Part shown: piece by piece, positions 27,071 to 36,393 of the stretch | Layout of the letters: the number at the start of each line of letters is the position of its first letter | Numbering within the stretch: the stretch's first letter is position 1 | Source: Candidatus Yanofskyibacteriota bacterium | GTDB lineage: Bacteria; Patescibacteriota; Minisyncoccia; 2-02-FULL-40-12; GWA2-44-9 | Direction of reading: 5' to 3' | NCBI GenBank assembly: GCA_016185505.1 | Contig: JACPNL010000010.1 | Span: 1-55,825, forward strand | DNA length: 55,825 bases | Program-made: the position numbers and the translations under genes | The notes under the pieces: generated by a model | The model's database searches: none | Told to the model about the DNA's origin: nothing | What the model saw: the letters and a program-made list of their open reading frames with translations, nothing else

Positions 27071-29221
27071 ATGAAAAAATATTTACCCATCGGCTTCTTT
27101 TCTCTCCTTTATCTTTTTAGTATCTCTCCTGTAGCCGTTGCAAATACTTTGCCCGCGCCTAACCACTCTATTTTTTTTGGTTACTATCATGCGGACGCTC
27201 AATACGGCGATTTTAAAAATGAAGTCAAAGATTACACGAACACTCAAATAATTATCGGCGATAGCTGGATCAGGCCGCCTGATGTCGCGGAATCGGATAT
27301 CCAGAAATTAAACGAAGCTCTTAGCGAAACCGCCGCTCTCGGCCAAAAAATTGTTCTTATTCCTTCGGGTGATTTAGATATTATACTGAATGCGGCTGCG
27401 CCATTTTGGGATAATGTCGCGTTTATTTATTTTGCCGATGAACCGAATTGGGATAAAGCCACAACCGAGGAAAATATCGGCTCATTTAAAAATAAAATTC
27501 GCAGGGCCGGGCTTTCTCAAAAAGAAATTGCCATAAATTATACTCCTGAACAGATACTTTCAGGAACGGGGTACCAAGCCGGTAATTTGAATATAGTCGG
27601 ATTTGAAGCATATGTTGACCCCGCGCAACAAAATAACCAGGATATCGTCGCTGACTTAAACGCGCAGATAGACAATCTCAAACAAAAAATAGGCAATAAA
27701 CAAATGTTCATCGTAATTCAGGCCTACGACAGAAATGGGGATTGGAAAAATATAACCTCACTCCAAAATATTCAAATACCGCCCTATCTGGCCGCTTATA
27801 ATGACGAACGTGTCATCGGATTGCTGATGTTCTCTTATGCCAGACCGGGAGGCACGCGGGATAACCCTATCTTAGCAGAACAGCATCGTTTGATCTGGCA
27901 AGCGATGCAAGGATTAACTGTTGACGTTGATCCTAAGAATATACCGGCCGTTGCGCCTACAAGCGTCTGGAGTCCTTCTCAAACCAATAACGGCTGGTGG
28001 CCGTCTTTGTCCCCGGACGGCAAATACGTTGCCTATGGTAATTTCGGCGAGAGCTGGGTAACTGACCTTTCAACTGGACAAAACTATGACCTTTCAAAGC
28101 CAGCAGGCCTGCCAGATGGAGCCCGTTGCAGGGGCGGACAATGGATAACATCAAGCAAGGTCACTTTTATTTGCGACAGCATTCCGGGGATAACTGGATT
28201 TTACCGATATGAAGCAGCCATTGGCGAGTGGATAGCGAGAAAAACCGATGACGACCCGAACAACGTAGTGAGCAGTATATTTGTCGCAAAAGACGGCCAC
28301 TGGGCATCTTTCTTAGCTCTAACCAGAATTATTAAAGACAACACAGTCCTTACCGATAACCAACCCGGAGGGGCAATAGCCATAAGCGGTGACTTGCTAG
28401 TAAACGCCTGCACCAACGAGAACCAGCAGATCTGCGTATGGGACAGGACTAACCTTTCTACGTCTTACGATGTCAGAACTCCCTTATTTGAAATGGATAT
28501 GGAAGATGGATATATTACTTATGGCGGATTTGGACCGATCCGAGGTATAGACCCGAGCGGAAAAGATATTGATCTGACGGCAACTGCCTGGAAACGAGAA
28601 GGATCGCCAAGAGTATTAATGGTCAACGGACAACCTTGGGTCGCCACTTATACTTGGGACGACACGTTGGGAGTTTCCAACGTATTGATCCGGCCGTGGG
28701 GAGAAAGAAAAAGTATCGTCTTGCAAATGGATGCGGCATCTTTAAGCGTGGTTTACACAAACGGAAACTTCATAGTTGCGGCTAATAACGATCGGGGCGG
28801 ATTAATAGTTCAAACCATCCCCGCGGATTCGCCAAGAGTTGATCTATCAGGCGGCTTGCCGTCAGAAACACCGGGGTTAAGTCCTGCAAACAAAAAGAGC
28901 TTTTCAAGTCCGGTTTTACCCGTTATCCCCACTGAAGGCCTCCCTTCTTTCGGCCAACTTATAGCCACGATCTTCACCTGGTCTCTCAATATTTTGGGCA
29001 TTGTGGTTTTTGTCATGATATTCTTTGCCGGATTTCAGTGGTTCACCGCCGCCGGCAATACGGCAAAAGTAAATGAGGCCAAGTCCAGAATAACCAATGC
29101 GATCACCGGAGCTCTTATACTTCTTGCGGCGTGGATAATATTATATACGATAAACCCTGATCTGGTCGGGGGAGTACTTACGCTACCGGGGGTAGGAACG
29201 GAAACAGAAACTGGAAATTAA
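27071..29221 (+). CDS. Secreted TIM-barrel-like and beta-propeller-like protein with the same C-terminal TrbC/VirB2-like module
   Basis: N-terminal signal; repeated PDGKYVAY-type blades; C-terminus near-identical to the upstream gene. Confidence 0.75.
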   Translation: MKKYLPIGFFSLLYLFSISPVAVANTLPAPNHSIFFGYYHADAQYGDFKNEVKDYTNTQIIIGDSWIRPPDVAESDIQKLNEALSETAALGQKIVLIPSGDLDIILNAAAPFWDNVAFIYFADEPNWDKATTEENIGSFKNKIRRAGLSQKEIAINYTPEQILSGTGYQAGNLNIVGFEAYVDPAQQNNQDIVADLNAQIDNLKQKIGNKQMFIVIQAYDRNGDWKNITSLQNIQIPPYLAAYNDERVIGLLMFSYARPGGTRDNPILAEQHRLIWQAMQGLTVDVDPKNIPAVAPTSVWSPSQTNNGWWPSLSPDGKYVAYGNFGESWVTDLSTGQNYDLSKPAGLPDGARCRGGQWITSSKVTFICDSIPGITGFYRYEAAIGEWIARKTDDDPNNVVSSIFVAKDGHWASFLALTRIIKDNTVLTDNQPGGAIAISGDLLVNACTNENQQICVWDRTNLSTSYDVRTPLFEMDMEDGYITYGGFGPIRGIDPSGKDIDLTATAWKREGSPRVLMVNGQPWVATYTWDDTLGVSNVLIRPWGERKSIVLQMDAASLSVVYTNGNFIVAANNDRGGLIVQTIPADSPRVDLSGGLPSETPGLSPANKKSFSSPVLPVIPTEGLPSFGQLIATIFTWSLNILGIVVFVMIFFAGFQWFTAAGNTAKVNEAKSRITNAITGALILLAAWIILYTINPDLVGGVLTLPGVGTETETGN

Positions 29222-29227
29222 GAAATG

Positions 29228-29258
29228 GACTTCGCAAGTCCGTTGGACTTGCGAAGTC
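29228..29258. repeat. Palindrome GACTTCGCAAGTCC GTT GGACTTGCGAAGTC
   Basis: 14-bp stem; same core as 43790..43820 and the 39-bp elements. Confidence 0.9.
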
Positions 29259-29277
29259 GTTAATTCTGGTTGCTAAC

Positions 29278-29721
29278 ATGGTCTACATACTCAGCTTGAT
29301 ATTGGTTCTGAGTCTGATTTTTTCGGCTACAACCGGGGTGAGTTTTTTCGGCGATATTTGGAATAAACTGACGAGCAATATAAGCGAATTCGCTTTCCCG
29401 AAGTCCCAGAGAGAAATAGTGATAGACAACTTAAAATCACAATCAAATCTACTGGACAGGTTTTTCTCTGACACAGCGCTGGACTTGCTTCAAGACGAAA
29501 ACGTCTCTCCTGAAGATAAAAAAGCAATTCAAAAAGCCATCCAATCCTTTGGCGAATCCAAAAACCTCGTCTCCCAAATAGAAAATTTAACCAAGAACGA
29601 CAAGAGCATAACCAAGGCCCTTATTGAGAAAGTATTCGACCTGAATACCGAACCCTCACCGGCTAGCGAACCCGATCCCACCAGCATCCCCCCGAATTGC
29701 AACTTAGTGTGTGGTGAGTAG
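29278..29721 (+). CDS. Secreted hypothetical protein
   Basis: 147 aa, N-terminal hydrophobic segment, in line with the preceding genes. Confidence 0.7.
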   Translation: MVYILSLILVLSLIFSATTGVSFFGDIWNKLTSNISEFAFPKSQREIVIDNLKSQSNLLDRFFSDTALDLLQDENVSPEDKKAIQKAIQSFGESKNLVSQIENLTKNDKSITKALIEKVFDLNTEPSPASEPDPTSIPPNCNLVCGE

Positions 29722-29727
29722 ATATGA

Positions 29728-29985
29728 AAAGGCCTCGCAATCACGGGGCCTTCCGGTATAGGTTACCGGATTTTGTCAGACGGCGGTGACCGCCTGAATC
29801 TGGCGGCGCCGGATGCGGGACAGACGGAGGTTTTCCGTCTTCTCGGCCGAACGCTGCCGGTTGGAACGGGGGCTGCCCCGCCCCGGTGGAACCGGCGGTG
29901 TGTCTTCTCGTATGGAGGCGGACAGGCACCCGGCTGGGTCGTTTAGCGCCTAAACCCGCCAATCAGATGGCGTATTGAATTTTAT
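29728..29985 (-). ncRNA. GC-rich candidate structured RNA (or 73-aa TTG-start ORF 29741..29962)
   Basis: Minus-strand TATTATAAAAT -10-like box just upstream, many GC hairpins (GACGGAAAACCTCCGTC, CAGGCGGTCACCGCCGTCTG), hairpin plus TTTT at the end. Confidence 0.35.
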
Positions 29986-30211
29986 AATATGCTCGTACGA
30001 TAGCTTTATAAAAACTATATTTCTAGGTGGTAGGTCAAGCCTTCCAGGGAGCGAAACTGAGCTTGGTGAATAATCCAATTATCCCATTCATCCCCCTAAT
30101 TTTACTTAAAGATCTTCTTTTGCGTTAGTTTCTTGAACTCACTATCTCTCAGTTTGACACAGATGTCAAAATATATTATATTATAAGGGCAATCCGAAAG
30201 GAGTTGGCACC

Positions 30212-30825
30212 TTGAAAAAAGCACTGTTGATAGTCGACGTTCAGAGAGACTTTTGTCCGGGTGGAGCGTTGGCCGTGCCAAACGGCGATGAGGTCATTGA
30301 GCCGTTGAACAGAATGGTTGACTTTGCTACCCAAGACGAACAACATTGGGCTGAATGGACTATTTTTGCTTCAGGCGATCAGCATCCGAGAAAAACAAAA
30401 CACTTTAAAAAGTGGGGCGGTCTTTGGCCGATCCACTGCGTAGCGGGTACGCCTGGTGCCGAGTTTCACCCCGAACTAAAACTGAATACCCGGAATTCGG
30501 CGTTATTGCTGTTTCAAAAGGTACTGTACCTAACGAAAACGGGTACTCGGCATTTGAAGCAAGAACGAGTTGGGGTCAATCGTTCGAAAAATATTTCAGG
30601 AGCTGCTGCATTCAAGAAGTTTATATCGGCGGCCTTGCTACCGATTACTGCGTCAAGGCGACGGTGTTGGATGCAATCAAATTAGGGTTCAAGACATATC
30701 TGCTCATCGATGCCTGCCGAGCAGTCAACGTGAATCCGGGAGATGATGTTCGCGCATTGAGCGAAATGGCAAATGCCGGTGTTAAATTCATCACCACTGA
30801 CGAGGTGATCTATGGCACCGTCTAA
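30212..30825 (+). pseudogene. pncA: Nicotinamidase/isochorismatase-family gene with an apparent -1 frameshift near 30482-30491
   Basis: ALLIVDVQRDFCPGGALAVPNGDEVI in one frame, VIAVSKGTVPNENGYSAF...EVYIGGLATDYCVKATVLDA in another. Confidence 0.85.
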
Positions 30826-32056
30826 GGCCCGTCTGCCACTCGAAACATTCGATATTCCCGTTCATAAGCTTCGCCAAGGAAGTTTTAGCGCCAAATATTT
30901 TGTGCGAACAAAAGAATTGCTGGAAGCGCTGAATTATTCCAGAACCGTTCTAATGCAGGTCTTCCAAAAGAAAGACGCTGTTCTGTGCGGGACCGATGAA
31001 GTAATCGCTGTACTAAAACTCTGCAGCGGATATTACATCCAACCGGAAAAGGCTAAACAGTTGTTCAAGAAGTGGGAAGAATTGGATAAGAAAATCAGAA
31101 ATCTAAACTACATGTCCCGCATAATTCCAGTACAAGAGCTGGTTGACGCTGTAAACGAACAAGTTCAATTGGAAATCCGACTTGATTCACTTTGGGTCAA
31201 CGTTTTTGAACGTTTAGATGTCCGCGCTCTCCGCGACGGATGGATGATCTCGCCTTGGGAGACGGTTATGACAATTAAGGGACCACCTCAATATTTCACT
31301 CATCTTGAATCAATTTATCTCGGTATCCTTGCTCGCTCAACAATGGTTGCAACAAATGTCAGAAAAGTTGTTGAAGCCGCTCAAGGCAAACCGGTTTTGT
31401 TTTTTGCTGACAGATTTGACCACTATAAGATGCAGCCCAACGACGGCTATGCCGCGACAATAGGCGGCGTTCAGGCCGTAGCAACTGACGCGCACGGTGA
31501 ATGGACGGGAAAAGAGGGTTCCGGCACAATGCCTCACGCGCTGATTGCTTGTTTTGACGGTAATACTGTTTGGGCAACTCGCGCTTTTGCTATGAAATAT
31601 CCGGACGTTCCTTGTATATCGCTTGTGGATTTTGGAAACGATTGCGTGAAAACGGCGTTAGAAGTTGCTGACCACTTCCGGCTTAATGGTTGGAAACTCT
31701 GGGGAGTCCGCCTAGATACGTCAGAAAACATGGTTGACCAATCACTGACAGAGCTCAATCGGCTTGGCAGCGATAAACCAACCGGCGTTAATCCGATCTT
31801 AGTAAACAATGTTCGCCGTGTTCTGGATTCTCACGGCCATCAAGATGTGAAAATTGTCGTCTCCGGCGGGTTTACCGCAGAAAAGATAGAATATTTCGAG
31901 AAAAATAAAATTCCCGTTGACGCCTACGGCTGCGGCAGTTCTCTGATAAAGGACGGAGGCGACTTCACGGCCGATATCGTCAAAATTGACGGAAAACCCT
32001 GCGCCAAGAAGGGGCGCCGGGAGAGACCGAATGTAAGATTGCAATTAGTTCAATAA
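30812..32056 (+). CDS. pncB: Nicotinate phosphoribosyltransferase family protein
   Basis: Nicotinate-PRTase-like C-terminus SLVDFGNDCVKTALEVADHF...VSGGFTAEKIEYFEKNKIPVDAYGCGSSL. Confidence 0.85.
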   Translation: MAPSKARLPLETFDIPVHKLRQGSFSAKYFVRTKELLEALNYSRTVLMQVFQKKDAVLCGTDEVIAVLKLCSGYYIQPEKAKQLFKKWEELDKKIRNLNYMSRIIPVQELVDAVNEQVQLEIRLDSLWVNVFERLDVRALRDGWMISPWETVMTIKGPPQYFTHLESIYLGILARSTMVATNVRKVVEAAQGKPVLFFADRFDHYKMQPNDGYAATIGGVQAVATDAHGEWTGKEGSGTMPHALIACFDGNTVWATRAFAMKYPDVPCISLVDFGNDCVKTALEVADHFRLNGWKLWGVRLDTSENMVDQSLTELNRLGSDKPTGVNPILVNNVRRVLDSHGHQDVKIVVSGGFTAEKIEYFEKNKIPVDAYGCGSSLIKDGGDFTADIVKIDGKPCAKKGRRERPNVRLQLVQ

Positions 32057-32090
32057 AGACCGCATACGCGGTCTTTTATCTTTGAGCGGT

Positions 32091-33650
32091 CTATGGCCTG
32101 CTATAAAATTTTGTTTTGTCTCCCTTATGAAGTTGGACTGCTAATTTGAATATTTTGAGATACTCTTTGGCTGATTTTCCCCAAGAGAAGTCCTTAGCCA
32201 TAGCTCTTTTCATAAGTTTTTCCCACTCTTTTTTTTGTTTGAATATTTCAAAAGCTCTGACGAAGGTTATTATAAATGCCAAAGAGTCGTATCTTTCAAA
32301 AACAAAACCTGTTCCCTTATTGTTCTGCGGGTCAAAGTCGTCAACAGAGTCAGCTAGTCCTCCAACTTTTCGAACTATCGGAATACACCCATATCTCATC
32401 GCTTCCAGTTGAACAAGGCCGGACGGTTCATACTTAGACGGTATCAGAACCGCGTCAGCCCCGCCGAATATCAATCTTGGGAGCACGGAATCAAAAGTAT
32501 AGTGAGTCCCGATCCTATCAGGATATTTGATCTTCAGATCATCTATAACCTTTCGGTATTTTGATTCGCCTTCGCCGACAAGAACAAACTGAAAGTCAAT
32601 ATTTTCCATCAGCGATTCCATGCTTTGTTCAAGAAGATCAAATCCTTTTTGACCAGTTATCCTGGTTACCATTCCAACGATAAATTTATCTTTATCCACC
32701 GGCAAACCAAATTGTTTTTGAAGGGCAATCTTGTTTTCAGAACGTTTTTCTAACAATTTCAGAGAATAGTTTGAAGCCAATGTCTCGTCAGTTTCCGGAT
32801 TAAAGGACTCCACATCAATCCCGTTAAGAATGCCGAAAACACGTTCTTTGCGTTCGCTTAGCAACTTGTCTAATTTCTCCCCGAATTCTTCAGTTACAAT
32901 TTCTCGAGCGTAAGCCGGTGAAACCGTAATCATAGCATCGGCATACTTAATTCCTCTTCGCATACCATTCATATATTTCATACGAGAGTCAAAAAACTCC
33001 GGAACCGGACTCTGGCCGGCATCAAGATCCATTTCTGACACCAAAGCTGGATCAAAAGTACCTTGATGTTTCAAGTTGTGTATTGAGAAAACATCGGTAA
33101 TTTCAGAAATAACTGGGTCGTCTTTGTATTCCGTATGCATTAAATTTGGGATGAATCCCGTTTGCCAATCGGCCGCAACAATAATGTCCGGTTTCCAGTC
33201 GGAAACCTTAATAAACTCCAAAGCTCCCCGAGAAAGCAAGACCCACCTGGTCGTATCGTCCCCATAGCCGTAGACATTGGCGCGTTTCTCGTAGTACTCC
33301 ATATTTTCAAGAAAATATGTAATCACCCCATCCTCTGCCCCCTCATGTTTCAAAACATTTGAAACAAGTAATCTATTAGGGTCGTTATTTTCTTTTTCCA
33401 GCGTAAGCCCGTGGTATTCCAAATGAACCGGAAATTTATCAATATCCATCGTGGCATATTTAGGTATCATAACTCTTGCGTCATAACCAAGTTCACGCAT
33501 GGCTTTAGGCAAAGAGTACATAACTTCACCAAGCCCGCCGACTTTAACAAAAGGCGCCGCCTCCGATGCGACAAAAAGTATTTTGTATTTTCCTGTTTTA
33601 TTAAATAAGCCCATCCCGTTAATTATACCATCTTTTATTTTTTCTTTCAA
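32091..33650 (-). CDS. glgA: Glycogen/starch synthase (likely start MGLFNKTGKYKILFVASEAAPF)
   Basis: SEAAPFVKVGGLGEVMYSLPKAM, GILNGIDVESFNPETD, PSKYEPSGLVQLEAMRYGCIPIVR. Confidence 0.95.
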   Translation of the reverse strand: MKEKIKDGIINGMGLFNKTGKYKILFVASEAAPFVKVGGLGEVMYSLPKAMRELGYDARVMIPKYATMDIDKFPVHLEYHGLTLEKENNDPNRLLVSNVLKHEGAEDGVITYFLENMEYYEKRANVYGYGDDTTRWVLLSRGALEFIKVSDWKPDIIVAADWQTGFIPNLMHTEYKDDPVISEITDVFSIHNLKHQGTFDPALVSEMDLDAGQSPVPEFFDSRMKYMNGMRRGIKYADAMITVSPAYAREIVTEEFGEKLDKLLSERKERVFGILNGIDVESFNPETDETLASNYSLKLLEKRSENKIALQKQFGLPVDKDKFIVGMVTRITGQKGFDLLEQSMESLMENIDFQFVLVGEGESKYRKVIDDLKIKYPDRIGTHYTFDSVLPRLIFGGADAVLIPSKYEPSGLVQLEAMRYGCIPIVRKVGGLADSVDDFDPQNNKGTGFVFERYDSLAFIITFVRAFEIFKQKKEWEKLMKRAMAKDFSWGKSAKEYLKIFKLAVQLHKGDKTKFYSRP

Positions 33651-34806
33651 AAATAAGTTGCTTATAAAAATTTAAGGCGTCTTCATTAATATTATTCCAA
33701 GGCATCGGCCGCCTTATATCAGCATCGCTGTATTCTGCTTGACCTCTCGCCATGTCTTGAGAAATGCCCGCCTCTGACCCGTAGAAAATATTAACTGGAT
33801 TATTCTGTTCTAACTGGAAGCGTACTATTTGTTTTACTTTATCCCAATCGTGACCACATTCAAAAATTAATCTATTAAAGTCAGGGTTATCTACTACGGA
33901 AATTAACGGATAATCTTTGGGGTAAAACTTATAGTGAAGTTTGGTTAAAAATTTAGCAAAACCCCAATTTGGTTTTTTCTTTTTTGCTATCTGGCTGACG
34001 ACGATGTCCCTAAATCTAAAGTCCAGCATAGCATCAAAATGTTTTATATAATGATGTATTAACATCTCACTAGGATTGAATTTAAGAAGTGAAGAGAGGT
34101 AGAGAAAATATTTAAACTTAATTTTTAGAGTGGGGAGTTCTGTCCGCTTAAGTCCTTGTTTGACCGCTTCGCCGACCAAGATCACACCCGGAAATTCTCT
34201 TCTGACAAAATCCGTGAATTCTTTCCAAAAATTATGGGAAATTCCTAGAACGTGATCTAACCGCATCCCGTCAATTCCTTGCTTTAACCAAAATCGAGTT
34301 GCTTCAAATATATACTCACTTACCGGCGGATATTCTAAGTTTAATTTCGGTAAAGTCGTAATTTCCAGAAAACTTTTGTAGCTATCAGAAGATTTATAAA
34401 AATAAAACCACTTGCGGTATTCACTATCCTCGTTTTGTAAAGCGTCAACAAAATACGGATGTTTCCAAGAAACATGATTTATCGTCCAGTCCATTATCAC
34501 CTTCATCTCTTTTTTGTGGGCTTCCGATATTAAATTTTTAAGATCGTCTAACGTTCCGAATCTAGAGTCAACCGCGAAAAAGTCGGTTATATGATAGCCG
34601 TGATATTCTATGCCTTTGTTAAAAGGAGTCAGTAGTAAAATATCTACTCCTAGATCTTTTAGATAGTCCAAACGCTCTGTAATCCCTTTTAGATTACCGC
34701 CACAGAAATTAGGACCATCACAAATCCAAGGCTCTTTGTCTAGTTCTTTTCCTCTGGAAAAACGATCAATGAGTATATTGTAAAAAACGGCGTTTTTAAG
34801 GTTCAT
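33619..34806 (-). CDS. GH13 alpha-amylase family protein
   Basis: VIMDWTINHVS, GMRLDHVLG, ILVGEA motifs. Confidence 0.9.
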   Translation of the reverse strand: MNLKNAVFYNILIDRFSRGKELDKEPWICDGPNFCGGNLKGITERLDYLKDLGVDILLLTPFNKGIEYHGYHITDFFAVDSRFGTLDDLKNLISEAHKKEMKVIMDWTINHVSWKHPYFVDALQNEDSEYRKWFYFYKSSDSYKSFLEITTLPKLNLEYPPVSEYIFEATRFWLKQGIDGMRLDHVLGISHNFWKEFTDFVRREFPGVILVGEAVKQGLKRTELPTLKIKFKYFLYLSSLLKFNPSEMLIHHYIKHFDAMLDFRFRDIVVSQIAKKKKPNWGFAKFLTKLHYKFYPKDYPLISVVDNPDFNRLIFECGHDWDKVKQIVRFQLEQNNPVNIFYGSEAGISQDMARGQAEYSDADIRRPMPWNNINEDALNFYKQLIFERKNKRWYN

Positions 34807-34818
34807 AACCGAAACTGA

Positions 34819-35421
34819 TTAAAGAAGAAGGCGCAATTTTTCTTCGACCTTTTTATCGTCTTTGTATTGCATTGCTCGCCACCCTCTGACTTCGGCAGTT
34901 TCTACATTTTGCTCACTATCATCAATAAATAAATATTCTTCGGGTTTATGACCCAACTCTCCTTCTACATATTTCCACGCTTCCGCGTCCTTTTTTGTTT
35001 TACCGATTTGATATGAAAGAAATACCTTATCAAAGACATCATAGAGACCCCTCGCGTTCATGCGCGCCGATAACGCTTCAGAGACGTTTGAGAAACAAGC
35101 GATCTCGTATTTATCTTTTAGGTTTTTTATGAGGTTAATCAGCTCGTTGTTCACTATCAAAAACTCATCATCCCAAGAGTTTAAATCTTTTTCGAGATCT
35201 TTAGCGGTACAGTGGAGATTAAAATAAGCGACGATATCGTCTATGAATTGGCTCTCTTCTTTTTCACCTGTATCTAGCCCGACCGCGGCTTTGTTGACAA
35301 AAATACCCCACTCTTCTTTGTTAATGGAGTATTTATTAAGCAACGCCTCGCCTGTTTGCTGAGGAAAATTATTTACCACTACACCAAAAAAATCAAATAC
35401 GATGACTTTAATATCTTCCAT
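34819..35421 (-). CDS. HAD-superfamily hydrolase
   Basis: VIVFDFFGVVVNN, ACFSNVSEAL, YLFIDDSEQNVETAEVRGWRAMQY. Confidence 0.9.
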   Translation of the reverse strand: MEDIKVIVFDFFGVVVNNFPQQTGEALLNKYSINKEEWGIFVNKAAVGLDTGEKEESQFIDDIVAYFNLHCTAKDLEKDLNSWDDEFLIVNNELINLIKNLKDKYEIACFSNVSEALSARMNARGLYDVFDKVFLSYQIGKTKKDAEAWKYVEGELGHKPEEYLFIDDSEQNVETAEVRGWRAMQYKDDKKVEEKLRLLL

Positions 35422-35467
35422 AATCTTAATTAAAATATACTATTTTCTATCTCAAAAATCAATTAGT

Positions 35468-35517
35468 AAACAAACCGCCGTAAAACTAGCAATTGCTAGT
35501 TTTACGGCGGTTTGTTT
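35468..35517. repeat. 50-bp perfect loopless palindrome
   Basis: AAACAAACCGCCGTAAAACTAGCAATTGCTAGTTTTACGGCGGTTTGTTT. Confidence 0.9.
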
Positions 35518-36390
35518 CAAAATAGCCGATTTTCTGATATACTTTCACAAATAATGAGAAAAATATCACTATATTTAATACTACTAATAACGGCTCTTGG
35601 GGCCGGTATTTTTATTTCTTTCATTGCTTTAAGGTCAATAAATAGGCCCGCTATCCGCCCTAGCTCGCTACCGGGGTTTGAATCAGACCCAAACGTCCCG
35701 ACTTCGTCTCCTTCGGAGCAACGAAGTCGAGGATCCTCGATTTCTCAGCCCCGCCAAGGCGGGGGAGAAATCGGGACGACTCAAACTCCAACAAAGACAC
35801 CTGGTCCCAACACAATAATTTATGACGTCCCCTTTACTCCCCAAGCGCCTTTCAGCGAATGGAGTAATCCCAAACTAAGCAACGGCTGCGAGGAGGCCTC
35901 AGCTCTTATGGCTATGTCGTGGGTAAGAGGTACAACGTTCACGCAAGAAGAAGCAAGGCGAGAAATTATCGCCGTTTCCGACTACGAATTGGCGAATCAC
36001 GGCGTGTATCTGGATACATCTTCCCAAGATACCTTTGATTGGATATTCAAAGAATATTACGGATATAACAAGGTAGAACTTTTCTACGATATTTCCGTTG
36101 AAGACATTAAAAAAGAATTGCGCGGCGGCAATTTGGTCATCGTGCCCGTGAACGGGCAGGAACTGCATAACCCCTACTACACACAGCCCGGGCCTCTGCG
36201 CCACAAAGTCGTAATAATCGGATACGATCCGGACAACAAAGAATTCATCACCAATGACCCCGGCACCCGGCTCGGAAAGCAGTACCGCTACCCGGAACAA
36301 GTGTTATTCAACGCGATACACGACTATCTGACCGGCAATGACCTCCCGTTGCCGCCAAAGCGCACCGCGATGATAGTTGTAAAAAAATAA
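35512..36390 (+). CDS. C39-family peptidase (probable start 35554, MRKISLYLILL)
   Basis: YDVPFTPQAPFSEWSNPKLSNGCEEASALMAMSW...HKVVIIGYDPDNKEFITNDPG. Confidence 0.88.
   Translation: MFQNSRFSDILSQIMRKISLYLILLITALGAGIFISFIALRSINRPAIRPSSLPGFESDPNVPTSSPSEQRSRGSSISQPRQGGGEIGTTQTPTKTPGPNTIIYDVPFTPQAPFSEWSNPKLSNGCEEASALMAMSWVRGTTFTQEEARREIIAVSDYELANHGVYLDTSSQDTFDWIFKEYYGYNKVELFYDISVEDIKKELRGGNLVIVPVNGQELHNPYYTQPGPLRHKVVIIGYDPDNKEFITNDPGTRLGKQYRYPEQVLFNAIHDYLTGNDLPLPPKRTAMIVVKK
35694..35778. repeat. 85-bp two-armed palindromic element inside the C39 peptidase gene
   Basis: CGTCCCGACTTCGTCTCCTTCGGAGCAACGAAGTCGAGGATCCTCGATTTCTCAGCCCCGCCAAGGCGGGGGAGAAATCGGGACG. Confidence 0.92.
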
Positions 36391-36393
36391 AAC

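Noticed and set aside
30470-30500. Programmed ribosomal frameshift in the nicotinamidase
   Set aside because: No strong slippery heptamer or downstream pseudoknot seen; indel or decay is more likely.
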